From Actinobacteria bacterium OV320 (lineage in GTDB: Bacteria; Actinomycetota; Actinomycetes; Streptomycetales; Streptomycetaceae): DNA of 64,000 bases. Location of the stretch: assembly GCA_001298545.1 (NCBI GenBank), contig LJCX01000027.1:124001-188000 (forward strand), read 5' to 3'. Below the pieces are notes generated by a model that was given only the letters and a program-made list of their open reading frames with translations, searched no databases and was not told the origin of the DNA. Shown here piece after piece: positions 1-8,025 of the stretch (positions within the stretch are counted from its first letter, which is position 1; every line of letters starts with the position of its first letter). The position numbers and the translations under genes are program-made.

Positions 1-656
1 TGACACGCGCCGCCGTGTTCGACGTCGACGGCACCCTGGTCGACACCAACCACCTGCACGTCACCACCTGGTGGGAGGCCTTCCGACAGGCGGGCCACCG
101 GGTCCCGATGCACGCGGTGCACCGGGCGGTCGGGCTGGGCTCCGACGATCTCATCGCCCACCTGCTCGGCGACGACCGGGACCAGGACGAGGACGCCCGC
201 ATCAGCGCCGCCCACAAGGCCCTCTACGGGCAGTACTTCGACCGGCTGCCGGCGCTGCGGGACGCCGGTCCGCTGCTGCGCAGGCTGCACGACGACGGCT
301 GGACGGTCGTGCTCGCCACCTCCGCGAGCGGAGCAGAGCTGTCCGCCCTGCGGCGCGCCATCGATGCCGACGAGGTCATCGCCGCGACCGCGAGCGCGGA
401 CGACGTCGAGGAGGGCAAGCCCGCTCCGGAACCCGTGGAACACGCGCTGGAGCTGGCCGGGGCGCCCGCCGAAACGGCGGTGTTCGTCGGGGACACCGTG
501 TGGGACATGCGGGCCGGCCGCCGGGCCGGGGTGCGCTGCGTGGGCGTGCTGTGCGGCGGCATCCCCCGCGCCGACCTGCTGGAGGCGGGCGCGGAAGCGG
601 TGTACGCCGATCCCGCCGAGCTGCTGGCCTCCCTGCGGGACAGCCCGCTGGCCTGA
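1..656 (+). CDS. HAD-superfamily hydrolase (5' end at window edge)
   Basis: Phosphatase/phosphoglycolate-phosphatase-like HAD protein. The frame is open to the first base: bases 2-3 look like the last two of an ATG/GTG, giving a start of the form M-T-R-A-A-V-F-D-V-D-G, so only one base of the gene seems to be missing. All HAD motifs are visible: FDVDGTLVDTN (nucleophile and acid Asp), LATSAS (motif II), EEGKPAPEP (motif III Lys) and FVGDTVWDM (motif IV). A helical cap lies between motifs I and II. Substrate cannot be told from sequence. A GTG at 15 is a possible alternative start but would cut into motif I. Confidence 0.9.
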   Translation, partial: TRAAVFDVDGTLVDTNHLHVTTWWEAFRQAGHRVPMHAVHRAVGLGSDDLIAHLLGDDRDQDEDARISAAHKALYGQYFDRLPALRDAGPLLRRLHDDGWTVVLATSASGAELSALRRAIDADEVIAATASADDVEEGKPAPEPVEHALELAGAPAETAVFVGDTVWDMRAGRRAGVRCVGVLCGGIPRADLLEAGAEAVYADPAELLASLRDSPLA

Positions 657-882
657 GGGACGGTGATCCGCGCGGGTACCCCGGGGCGGGTGACGGGCAT
701 AACCGCGCGTGGCCGCGGACCCGGGGAACACCCATAGGAAGTTCTCCGTTGAACCACTCGTGGGTGCGGACGGGACAGTGTCCCCGGGCCTCACCTTTTG
801 CCCACCGGGACGATCGTTCGGCTGAAGCCCTGTGGAGCCTTTCGCCGAGAGGCGACCGCCGTCCGCGCCCACACTCGGACCG

Positions 883-913
883 CCCCGACCGTGATTCCCC
901 CGTCCGGTCGGGG
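883..913. terminator. Hairpin, possible terminator
   Basis: Perfect 9-bp stem CCCCGACCG / CGGTCGGGG around a 13-nt loop. It lies about 230 bp after the HAD gene and about 90 bp before the SDR promoter, so it could insulate the two. There is no T-run, which is usual in Streptomyces. Confidence 0.4.
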
Positions 914-1000
914 CTTTCCCCTGTCCGCGCGGACCGGACCCCCGCGGCTCCCCCGCCCCCACACATGAGCGCTCGGCCTCGGGCGCTCCACCTCGGGCGC

Positions 1001-1031
1001 TTGACTTCGAGTGCACTCCAATCCGTAGCGT
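1001..1031 (+). promoter_or_regulatory. MerR-family-type promoter of the SDR gene
   Basis: -35 TTGACT (1001-1006) and -10 TAGCGT (1026-1031) are separated by 19 bp, the overlong spacer typical of MerR-activated promoters. The spacer carries the perfect palindrome GAGTGCACTC. The -10 ends only 7 bp before the ATG at 1039, so the transcript is predicted to be leaderless or nearly so, and no Shine-Dalgarno is present. No MerR gene lies in this window, so the regulator must be elsewhere. Confidence 0.65.
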
Positions 1032-1038
1032 TCCGGAC

Positions 1039-2001
1039 ATGAGCGACACCGCACAGCACAAGATCGGCTCGGGCTTCGGCGCCACGAGCACCGCAGACGA
1101 CGTCCTGCGGGGCATCGACCTGACCGGGAAGCTGGCCGTCGTCACCGGCGGATACTCCGGCCTCGGACTGGAGACCACGCGCGCGCTGGCCAAGGCCGGC
1201 GCCCGGGTCGTCGTGCCCGCGCGCCGCCCGGACACCGCCCGCGAGAACCTCGCCGGCCTCGCCGGCGTCGAGACGGACACCCTCGACCTCGGCGACCTGG
1301 AGAGCGTGCGCGCCTTCGCCGACCGGTTCCTCGCGTCCGGCCGGACCATCGACCTCGTCATCGACAGCGCCGGGATCATGGCCTGCCCGCAGACCCGCGT
1401 CGGCCCCGGCTGGGAGGCCCAGTTCGCCACGAACCACCTCGGCCACTTCGCCCTCGTCAACCGGCTCTGGCCGGCGATCGAGCCCGGCGGCGCCCGGATC
1501 GTCTCGGTGTCCTCGCGCGGCCACCACTTCTCGGGGATGCGCTGGGACGACGTCCACTGGCGCGACGGCTACGACAAGTGGGAGGCGTACGGGCAGGCCA
1601 AGACCGCGAACGTGCTGTTCGCCGGCCACCTCGACCGGCTGGCCCGGGACCGGGGCGTCCGGGCGTTCTCCCTCCACCCCGGGGGCATTCTCACGCCCCT
1701 CCAGCGGCATCTGCCGAAGCAGGAGATGGTGGACCGCGGCTGGATCGACGAGGACGGCAACGTGCTCGACGTCGAGGGCTTCAAGACCCCGGAGCAGGGC
1801 GCGGCCACCCAGGTGTGGGCGGCCACCTCGCCGCAGCTGGCCGGTATGGGCGGCGTCTACCTCGAGGACTGCGACATCGCCGAGCCCGCCCCGGCGGACG
1901 GCGAGCGGGTCGGCGTCAAGGACTGGGCGACGGATCCGGAGCAGGCGGCCCGGCTGTGGGAGCTGTCGGCGCGGCTGACCGGTGTGAACGCGTTCGCGTA
2001 G
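1039..2001 (+). CDS. Short-chain dehydrogenase/reductase
   Basis: Rossmann-fold SDR of 320 aa, long for a classical SDR (about 250) but normal for the retinol-dehydrogenase/WW-oxidoreductase-like subgroup. Cofactor motif VVTGGYSGLG (about residues 34-43) follows a 30-aa N-terminal extension; the NHLGHFAL motif, a catalytic Ser region (IVSVSSRGHH) and Tyr-x3-Lys (YGQAK) are present. Substrate unknown. Start at 1039 is supported by the promoter placed for leaderless transcription. The MerR-type promoter suggests induction by a small reactive or hydrophobic ligand. Confidence 0.88.
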   Translation: MSDTAQHKIGSGFGATSTADDVLRGIDLTGKLAVVTGGYSGLGLETTRALAKAGARVVVPARRPDTARENLAGLAGVETDTLDLGDLESVRAFADRFLASGRTIDLVIDSAGIMACPQTRVGPGWEAQFATNHLGHFALVNRLWPAIEPGGARIVSVSSRGHHFSGMRWDDVHWRDGYDKWEAYGQAKTANVLFAGHLDRLARDRGVRAFSLHPGGILTPLQRHLPKQEMVDRGWIDEDGNVLDVEGFKTPEQGAATQVWAATSPQLAGMGGVYLEDCDIAEPAPADGERVGVKDWATDPEQAARLWELSARLTGVNAFA

Positions 2002-2013
2002 CGGGACACCGGG

Positions 2014-2170
2014 TCAGCCCCCGGCCGCGAACTTCCGCAGATCCACGGTGAGGCGGTCGGCGTGGGTGGCGAAGAGGCCGTGCCCGGCGTTCTCGTACAC
2101 CTCGAGGGTGGAGTTCGGGGCGAGGCGCGCGGCACGGCGGCCGGTCAGCTCGATGGGCCCGGAGGTGGTG
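2014..2170 (-). pseudogene. 3' remnant of an alpha/beta hydrolase (haloperoxidase type)
   Basis: About 50 codons ending in TGA at 2014 read GPIELTGRRAARL, then LEVYENAGHGLFATH. This is the C-terminus of non-haem chloroperoxidase-like alpha/beta hydrolases, including the catalytic His in AGHGL. Upstream on this strand the similarity stops near 2170, and the nucleophile and Asp regions are absent. It reads as the tail of a deleted gene lying immediately after the convergent SDR. Confidence 0.6.
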
Positions 2171-2216
2171 GACGGGCCATGAGCGGATTCCGGTCGGCCG
2201 TACCCTTGCCGGCTCC

Positions 2217-2498
2217 TCAGTCGGCCGGCTCTTCGGGCACGGGCTGGTCGGTCTGGCCGCTGCCCGCGCGGGGCGCACCCTGCCGGCCGGTACCCGCCTC
2301 GTCGGTGTCGGGAACGTCCGGAGCGTTCTCCACGTCCCCACCGGACTCGCCCGACGCACCGGACCCGCCGGATCCGGCGGCCCGCTCGGGGTTGGCGATG
2401 TCCCAGGGATCCTCTCCTCCGTCGGCCTGCTGGTCCGGCGGGTCGCGCGGTATCGGCGTGCCGTTCTCGCCGGGGCCTTCGGGGCGCTGTGCGGCCAC
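2217..2498 (-). CDS. Small acidic hypothetical protein
   Basis: 93-aa protein rich in Gly, Pro, Asp and Glu and probably disordered; no domain recognised. It is accepted as a gene because a strong ribosome-binding site (AGGGAGG, 5 bp before a GTG at 2498) precedes it and because the composition is acidic and low in Arg, unlike random antisense frames in this DNA. No membrane segment or signal peptide. Function unknown. Confidence 0.6.
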   Translation of the reverse strand: MAAQRPEGPGENGTPIPRDPPDQQADGGEDPWDIANPERAAGSGGSGASGESGGDVENAPDVPDTDEAGTGRQGAPRAGSGQTDQPVPEEPAD

Positions 2499-2763
2499 GA
2501 CGTCCTCCCTTCCCCGTCGCGCCGCGCCGGGCGCGGGCGACTTTCCCGGGCGGCGATCGTCCGGGCGAGGAGGCGAGTACCTCCACGGTGATCAGCGAAA
2601 CGTGGCGGCGTGGCCGGGCGCACGCGGGCGGGGCCGGACGTCCGGCGCACCGGTCGCGACGGTGGCGACACGGTCTGGACATGAGACGCGCCACCGCCGG
2701 CCGAAACGAACCCGGCGCGGGGCGGCCGGCGCCGACTCCACGCAAGGCCCGGCCGGCGCGGGC

Positions 2764-4056
2764 TCACCGTGGGGCGCGTTCCTCCAGGACCGTGCGCCAG
2801 GCGGGGGCCGGGCCGGCGGGTGTGGGTTCGGGGCGTCGGCCGCCCCGGGCGAAGAAGTCGGCGAGCGGGAGGATCGCCGCGCCGACGGTGACCGCGTCGG
2901 GGCCGAGCCGCCCGAGTTCCACGGTGACCTTCTGCGCGGGGTGGCGCAGCGCGTACGCGGTGGCGTGGCGGCGTACGGCGGGCAGGAAGCGGGCGCCGAG
3001 CTGGAGTCCGGCCCAGCCGCCGATGAGGATGCGCTCGGGCTGGAAGAGGTTGATCAGGTCGGACAGACCGGCGCCGAGGTACTCGGCCGTCTCCTCCAGC
3101 ACCTCGAGCGCCACGGGGTCGGGTGCCTCCGCGTTCCCGAGGGGGTAGGCGGCGCTGAGCATCGCGGTCAGCGCGCTCTCCTCGTCCGCGCCCTCCGGCG
3201 GCCGGCCCCCCTGCTCCCGCCAGCGTTCCAGCAGCGCCTCGGCGCCCGCGTACGCCTCCAGACAGCCGAGGGCTCCGCACCGGCAGCGGCGGCCCCGCAC
3301 CCGTACGGTCAGATGCCCCCACTCGACTGCCCGGCCGTGCTCCACCTCGGGCGTGACGAGACAGGCGCCGACCCCCGAGCCGAAGAGGACGACGACCGCG
3401 TTGTGCGCACCGCGTCCGCCGCCGAACCACATCTCGGCCTGGCCGAGGGTCTTGGCGCCGTTGTCGATGAAGTAGGGCACGCTCTCGGGGAGGAGGGAGC
3501 TCTCGCGCAGCAGCGCCTCCAGCGGGACGGCGTCCCAGCCGATCGTCTGGCCGTGCACGACGGCGCCCCGCTCCGGGGTGTGCTCGATGATGCCCGGGAC
3601 GCCGATACCGACCCCGAGCAGTTGTTCCGGGCCGATGCCGGCGGCGCCCAGCACCTCGGCGACGCCGTCCCCGATGTGCCCGACGATCCCGTCGACCTCG
3701 TACCGCCGCTGCTCCAACGGCATTTCCACCCGCGCGAGTTCGGTGAGGGTGAGGTCGAACAGCTCGATCCGCACCCGGGTCTCGCCGACATCCACGCCGA
3801 TCATGTGCCCGCTGGTGGGGACGACGCGCAGCAGGATGCGCGGGCGGCCGCCGTCGGAGTCGACGCTGCCGGCCTCCTCGACCAGTCCGTCGGCGACCAG
3901 GTCGGCGACGACATTGCTCACCGAGCCGGAGCTCAGACCGGTGGTCGGGCCGAGTTCGAAGCGGCTGAGGGGCCCGTCGAAGTAGAGCCGTTGCAGCACG
4001 GCCGTACGGTTGGCCCGCCTCAGGTCGCGTACCGTGCGCCCGTTCCGCCCCGTCAT
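2764..4056 (-). CDS. ROK-family transcriptional regulator
   Basis: 430 aa: N-terminal winged helix (TVRDLRRANRTAVL, then GLSSGSVSNVVADL as recognition region) followed by a ROK sugar-kinase fold. Visible motifs are DVGETRVRIELFDL (phosphate 1), GIGVPGIIEH, and the ROK zinc motif RCRCGALGCLEAYAG. The Asp equivalent to the kinase catalytic residue is kept in YFIDNGAK. ROK regulators usually repress sugar-uptake or catabolic genes and sense the sugar. The ATG at 4056 is chosen because GAAGGGGAG sits just upstream; an ATG at 4119 lacks one. Divergent or adjacent targets are not obvious; the next gene leftward is the small acidic protein. Confidence 0.9.
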   Translation of the reverse strand: MTGRNGRTVRDLRRANRTAVLQRLYFDGPLSRFELGPTTGLSSGSVSNVVADLVADGLVEEAGSVDSDGGRPRILLRVVPTSGHMIGVDVGETRVRIELFDLTLTELARVEMPLEQRRYEVDGIVGHIGDGVAEVLGAAGIGPEQLLGVGIGVPGIIEHTPERGAVVHGQTIGWDAVPLEALLRESSLLPESVPYFIDNGAKTLGQAEMWFGGGRGAHNAVVVLFGSGVGACLVTPEVEHGRAVEWGHLTVRVRGRRCRCGALGCLEAYAGAEALLERWREQGGRPPEGADEESALTAMLSAAYPLGNAEAPDPVALEVLEETAEYLGAGLSDLINLFQPERILIGGWAGLQLGARFLPAVRRHATAYALRHPAQKVTVELGRLGPDAVTVGAAILPLADFFARGGRRPEPTPAGPAPAWRTVLEERAPR

Positions 4057-4147
4057 GTCGCTCCCCTTCGCCCCCTGCCCGACCTGCAACATACCCCTGC
4101 GGGCAGCCTCACGCGACATTCCTCCAACCCTTAGTTCACGATGTGAG

Positions 4148-5110
4148 CTAAGAGACGCCCACGGACTCGATCTCGTCCAGTGCCGCGAGGAGCTCCGGCG
4201 CTACCGTCTCGCGCAGCCAGCGGTCGTGATCCGTGCCGTACGCCCGTGGGACCGTCTCGATGAGCATGATCAGGTAGAGGTAGGCGCGGTACAGGGCGAG
4301 CCGCAGCCGCTCGGACCTGTCGAACACGGCGTGCCCTCCGGCCCCGCGATACCCCTCCAGGAACGGCTCGTCCTTCCGGATGTCCCCGAGCAGCGCCGCC
4401 GAGACGAAGTCCGCGAGGGGGTCGCCCCAGAACATGCGCTCGCCGTCGACGAGGCCCCCGATCCGGGGTGTCGCGCCGGCCCGGTCGACCAGGATGTTGC
4501 CCGGCCACAGGTCGAAGTGGACGAGGCGGGCGACGGTCACCTCGTCCAGGGCGTCGTACGCGGCCCGCGCGACGGCGGCCACCTCGTCGGCGGGACGGGG
4601 CAGCCAGGCGCCGTAGTTGCGGGCGTCGGCGAGGAGGGCGTCGAACATCCCCGTGAACGCCGTGCGCCAGTCGGGGGCGAGCGGGCCCAAGGCGCCGGAA
4701 GGGTAGCCGAAGCCCGGCCCGGTCACCCGGTGGAGCCGGGCCAGCTGGCTCCCCAACTCCCTGCGCAGATCGGCCCGTTCGGTGGGAACCGACGATTCGC
4801 CCCAGGGGTCGCCCGGGCACACCGTCATCAGCAGCCACTGCCCGTCGAGGGCCACCACCCGCGGCGCCGGCACGTCGGCCAGGGCCGCCCCGCGGCAGAA
4901 CTCCGCCTCCGCGGACAGCAGTCGAATCTCGTGGCTCAGGCCCGGCGCCGTGGGCGCGACCTTCAGTACGTAGTGGCCGCCGTCCGTCAGACGGATCTCC
5001 TCGACGGTGTTGTACGTGCCGCCGCCGAGCGGCCCCACCTGGGCCAGCCGGTCGGGCGGGATGCCCGCCGCCGCCAGGACGCTCCGGGCCCGCTCCCAGG
5101 AATCCGCCAC
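4148..5110 (-). CDS. Aminoglycoside phosphotransferase-like kinase
   Basis: 320-aa APH/choline-kinase-fold protein. Catalytic loop HFDLWPGNILV gives His198, Asp200 and Asn205; a later Asp (LVDGER, about 222) takes the metal-binding place, and YVLKVAP supplies the nucleotide-binding Lys about residue 50. The substrate is unknown: many actinobacterial members are not antibiotic-resistance enzymes. The GTG at 5110 has AAGGAG 8 bp upstream; a longer frame to 5161 has no such site. It starts 22 bp after the reductase remnant stop at 5133, in the same orientation. Confidence 0.82.
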   Translation of the reverse strand: MADSWERARSVLAAAGIPPDRLAQVGPLGGGTYNTVEEIRLTDGGHYVLKVAPTAPGLSHEIRLLSAEAEFCRGAALADVPAPRVVALDGQWLLMTVCPGDPWGESSVPTERADLRRELGSQLARLHRVTGPGFGYPSGALGPLAPDWRTAFTGMFDALLADARNYGAWLPRPADEVAAVARAAYDALDEVTVARLVHFDLWPGNILVDRAGATPRIGGLVDGERMFWGDPLADFVSAALLGDIRKDEPFLEGYRGAGGHAVFDRSERLRLALYRAYLYLIMLIETVPRAYGTDHDRWLRETVAPELLAALDEIESVGVS

Positions 5111-5132
5111 CCCGCCCGCTCCTTCCTCCCGG

Positions 5133-5415
5133 TCACCCCGCCGCGTGGACGTCCTCCACATGACGGCCGTCCGCGATCAGCCCGTCGAGCCACGCCTCGG
5201 CGGCCGTGTCACCGGCGCCGGGCGTGCGGTCCCGGTACAGCGTACGGAACCGCCTCCCGGACGCCCGGCGCCTTCCGTGAACCGTCGCCGCACACGTGCA
5301 CGCGGGCACCGGCGTCCGGCAGCCGCCACACCTCGGGACTCGGCGGCGATGCGGTGCCGGACGAACATCGCCCGCTTCCCCGGTGCCGGCCGCCGCCCGC
5401 GAGACCTCTCACCCG
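5133..5415 (-). pseudogene. Frameshifted C-terminal remnant of a P450 reductase (CYP102/CPR type)
   Basis: Read on the minus strand, three frames in succession spell the end of a diflavin reductase. Frame 1: FVRHRIAAES. Frame 2: EVWRLPDAGARVHVCGDGS then KAPGVREA. Frame 3: FRTLYRDRTPG, AEAWLDGLIADGRHVEDV and a TGA at 5133. VCGDGS...APxV and the closing WL..L...GR...DV pattern match the NADPH-binding tail of P450 BM3-type flavocytochromes. At least two frameshifts separate the pieces, and nothing recognisable of the FMN, FAD or haem domains remains to the right, where a G/C-homopolymer zone begins at about 5544. Whether the gene is decayed or broken by sequence error cannot be decided here. Confidence 0.7.
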
Positions 5416-5543
5416 GGGACGGCGTGACCTGTCACCTGCGGCGCCCGTCCACGCGGCGGGGCGCGGCCAACCGTGCGGAACGGGTCGCCCGGGCCTGTGC
5501 GCTGGGAGGGCCGGCGGCAGGGGCGTGGCCGTCCACGCCGGCC

Positions 5544-5850
5544 GGCGAGGCGTAGGCGGGGCCCCCCCCCCCCCCTCCGCGCCGCCCTTTCGTTCGCCCG
5601 CGGGGACCAGCGCGGGGCGCGGCCGGGGAAGGCCAGCACGCTCGCCGACCGGCGACGCGGGGGAAGGGGCGGCGCGGGCCTGGGGGGGGGGGGGGGCGGG
5701 GGGGGGGGGCGGGGCCCCCCCGGCGGGCGGGGGGGGGGTGGGGGGGCCCCCCGGCCCCGCCTACGCGACGCCTTTCAGTTCGCGCGCGGGGACCAGCGCG
5801 GGTCGCGGCCGAGGAAGGCCAGCAGCGTCGCCGACCGGTCGTGGCCGTCC
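5544..5850. repeat. G/C-homopolymer zone with a degraded tandem copy; probable assembly artefact
   Basis: C14 (5562-5575), G15 (5682-5696), G12 (5698-5709) and further G/C-only sequence to about 5758. Bases about 5575-5657 are an error-rich copy of 5760-5845 (offset 186), where A and T are mostly replaced by G or C. The zone is flanked by an inverted repeat, GCGTAGGCGGGGCC at 5550-5563 and its complement at 5753-5766. A strong hairpin that sequenced badly explains this better than biology. Confidence 0.7.
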
Positions 5851-6422
5851 GGGGTCTCCCGCGCCGGGGCGAAGACCTGGTACGAGTCGCGCAGGTGGTC
5901 CACGAGGTGTTCCGCCGCCGGCCCGATCCCCTCGGCCGTCGCGGCCGGCAGGGGACGGTCCTGGCCGGTGGCCACGGCGATGTCCCAGGCGTGCACGGCC
6001 GCGTCCATCGCGGCGGCGCCGATGGCGAGGGGCAGCGGCAGCGGGCCCAGCGGCGTCGGCACCTGCCCGGTGCCCGCGGGCAGCGCGGCGTACGCCCCGG
6101 CCACCGCGTCCAGCACCTTCGCCAGCTCGGCCGCCGGATCGCCGTCGAGCGCGTCGGCCGGGTGGAACGGGTCGCTGTCGGGCCGCCCTCCGGTGAGCGC
6201 GAGGCCGTAGCCCTGCTGGTCGATGCGGGCGTGGTTGAGCACCTGGCGTACCGTCCACGCCTCGCACGGGGTCGCGGCTCCCCACTGCTCGTCGCCGACC
6301 GCCGCGACCACCTCCCGCAGGTAGGCGTGCGCCCTGGTGAGGACCTCGAGGTCCGGCGTGCCCGCCCCGTCGGCCCGGTCGGCCGTGACCGCTTCCTCCG
6401 ACCCGGCTGCCTTGTCCGCCAT
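5775..6422 (-). CDS. TIGR03086 / maleylpyruvate-isomerase-type metal-binding protein
   Basis: 215-aa DinB/mycothiol-dependent maleylpyruvate isomerase-fold protein. Typical signs are WTVRQVLNHAR in the second helix and MDAAVHAWDIAVATG in the middle, which carry the metal-ligand His residues, plus the closing FAPARETPDGHDRSATLLAFLGRDP. Family members are often of unknown function; some use mycothiol. ATG at 6422 has GGAGGGG upstream. Its last 20 codons overlap the suspect duplicated zone, so the exact C-terminus (PRWSPRAN) deserves caution. Divergent from the FUSC exporter with 180 bp between. Confidence 0.85.
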   Translation of the reverse strand: MADKAAGSEEAVTADRADGAGTPDLEVLTRAHAYLREVVAAVGDEQWGAATPCEAWTVRQVLNHARIDQQGYGLALTGGRPDSDPFHPADALDGDPAAELAKVLDAVAGAYAALPAGTGQVPTPLGPLPLPLAIGAAAMDAAVHAWDIAVATGQDRPLPAATAEGIGPAAEHLVDHLRDSYQVFAPARETPDGHDRSATLLAFLGRDPRWSPRAN

Positions 6423-6602
6423 GGAGTTCCCCCTCCGTCGTGCGTATCCGGTGTCTTCCCCGGCCGATGAGATCAATCTAGGCTCACTTGCGGACAGCCA
6501 CGGTCCTCGATGCGGCCGATCGAGGCAGCCGGTCGGCCCTCGCGTGCCGCGAGGTGGTGAAGAAACGTTCGAGGCCGCGGGGGAAGGGGAACTGGACTGT
6601 CG

Positions 6603-7859
6603 ATGCAAGAAGAAGTTCGTGAGCGAGCGGCACCGCTCGTGCGATTGGTACAGCGCCACCGGGAACCCGTCGTCGTCCAGGCAGTGCGGTCCGCCACCGC
6701 GGCGACGATCGCCTATGTCATCGCGCTGCGCCTGAGTCCCGAGGCGCTGCCCCTCACCGCGCCGCTGACCGCGCTGCTCGTCGTCCAGGTCACCCTGTAC
6801 GCGACGCTCACCAACGGCATCCGCCGGGTGAACGCCGTGGTGGCCGGTGTGCTCGTGGCCATCGCCTTCAGCCTGCTGGTGGGTCTGACCTGGTGGAGCC
6901 TCGCGCTGCTGATCGTGTCCTCGCTGGCGGTGGGGCATCTGGTGCGGGTCGACGAGTACGTCCCCGAAGTGGCGATCAGCGCCATGCTGGTGCTGGGCGT
7001 GACCACCGTCGGGGACACGGCGTGGGCGCGCGTGGTGGAGACGCTGATCGGCGCGTTCGTCGGGCTCGGCTGCAATCTGCTGCTGCCGCCCCCGGTGTGG
7101 GTGGAGGAGGCGGGCGAGTCGATCGAGGGGCTGGCCCGCCGGCTGCGCCAGCTGATGCTGCGCATCGGCGAGGAGGCCTCGGGCCGTACCCCGGTGGAGC
7201 AGGCGGCCGCCCGGCTGCACGAGGCACGCCGCCTGGACCACGACATCGTCCAGGTGGACGCGGCCCTGCGGCAGGCCGAGGACAGCCTGCGGTTCAATCC
7301 ACGCGTGCGTGAGGGGCTGCTGCACCGGGTGGTGCTGCGCACCGGTCTGGACACGCTGGAGATCTGCACGGTCGTGCTGCGGGTGCTCGCCCGGACCCTC
7401 ACCGATCTCGCCAAGGAGCGCGAGCCGCAGCCGCTGTTCCCGGACGGGACCGGCGAGGTCGTGGAGCGGCTGCTGTCCGAGATCGCCGACGCGGTGGTCA
7501 GCTTCGCGGTACTGGTGACCACGAGCGTCAGCCTCAACGCGGACGCCGCCGAGGAGCGGCTCACCGCCGAGCTGCGGCAGGCCGCGGCCACCCGCGACAA
7601 GCTCGCCCAGCTGCTGCTGGAGCAGCTCCAGCACGACGCGCGCCAGTGGCAGCTGCACGGCGCGGCGCTGACCGAGGCCACCCGCATCATCGACGAGCTC
7701 GACACCGAGCACCGCTCCCGCCGTCTCCTGGAGGAGCTGGACCGCAACAGCCGTGAGCAGCGTGCGCGGATGCCCCGGCTGAACCGGCTGCGCGAGCGGC
7801 TGGGAGTGCAGGACCAGCTGTGGCGGGACCGTACGGGGTTCGGCCGGCGTTCTTCCTGA
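6603..7859 (+). CDS. FUSC-family (aromatic acid exporter-like) membrane protein
   Basis: 418 aa. The first about 160 residues hold a set of hydrophobic helices (from AATIAYVIALRL through VVAGVLVAIAFSLLVGL and SLALLIVSSLAVG), the FUSC half-domain. The remainder is a long cytoplasmic helical region rich in Glu, Arg and Leu. Related proteins are linked to aromatic-acid or fusaric-acid efflux; the substrate here is unknown. ATG at 6603 is preceded by a distant AAGGGGAA. Stands alone, divergent from the TIGR03086 gene. Confidence 0.85.
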   Translation: MQEEVRERAAPLVRLVQRHREPVVVQAVRSATAATIAYVIALRLSPEALPLTAPLTALLVVQVTLYATLTNGIRRVNAVVAGVLVAIAFSLLVGLTWWSLALLIVSSLAVGHLVRVDEYVPEVAISAMLVLGVTTVGDTAWARVVETLIGAFVGLGCNLLLPPPVWVEEAGESIEGLARRLRQLMLRIGEEASGRTPVEQAAARLHEARRLDHDIVQVDAALRQAEDSLRFNPRVREGLLHRVVLRTGLDTLEICTVVLRVLARTLTDLAKEREPQPLFPDGTGEVVERLLSEIADAVVSFAVLVTTSVSLNADAAEERLTAELRQAAATRDKLAQLLLEQLQHDARQWQLHGAALTEATRIIDELDTEHRSRRLLEELDRNSREQRARMPRLNRLRERLGVQDQLWRDRTGFGRRSS

Positions 7860-8025
7860 GTCGGCCCCGGACGGGGGCGGCGCGGGGTCCCGTCCGGGGC
7901 CCGGACCCGTTGCGGCCGCCCTGGCCGCTCCGCGGCACCCGCAGGGGTCCGCTTTTGCGTTCGACGGCCCGGCCGGGTCAAGGTGGCTGTCACGGCGGAG
8001 GCGTACGACGACCTGAGGTGCGGGC

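Larger units (their letters stand above)
657..1038. other. Intergenic region of 382 bp
   Basis: No convincing gene. It holds one hairpin (883-913) and, at its right end, the MerR-type promoter of the SDR gene. Short frames here lack ribosome-binding sites and family resemblance. Confidence 0.6.

Noticed and set aside
791..1054. 87-aa minus-strand frame before the SDR
   Set aside because: Arg/Pro-rich with no ribosome site or recognised family; it overlaps the SDR promoter.
2062..4134. Long plus-strand open frame across the ROK gene
   Set aside because: It is the antisense shadow of a high-GC gene: composition is Ala/Gly/Arg/Pro-rich, no ribosome site, and the minus-strand ROK protein has full family motifs.
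5562..5758. Homopolymer runs as a phase-variation switch
   Set aside because: They are outside any intact coding frame and sit beside a degraded duplicate, which fits bad sequence better than a slippage switch.
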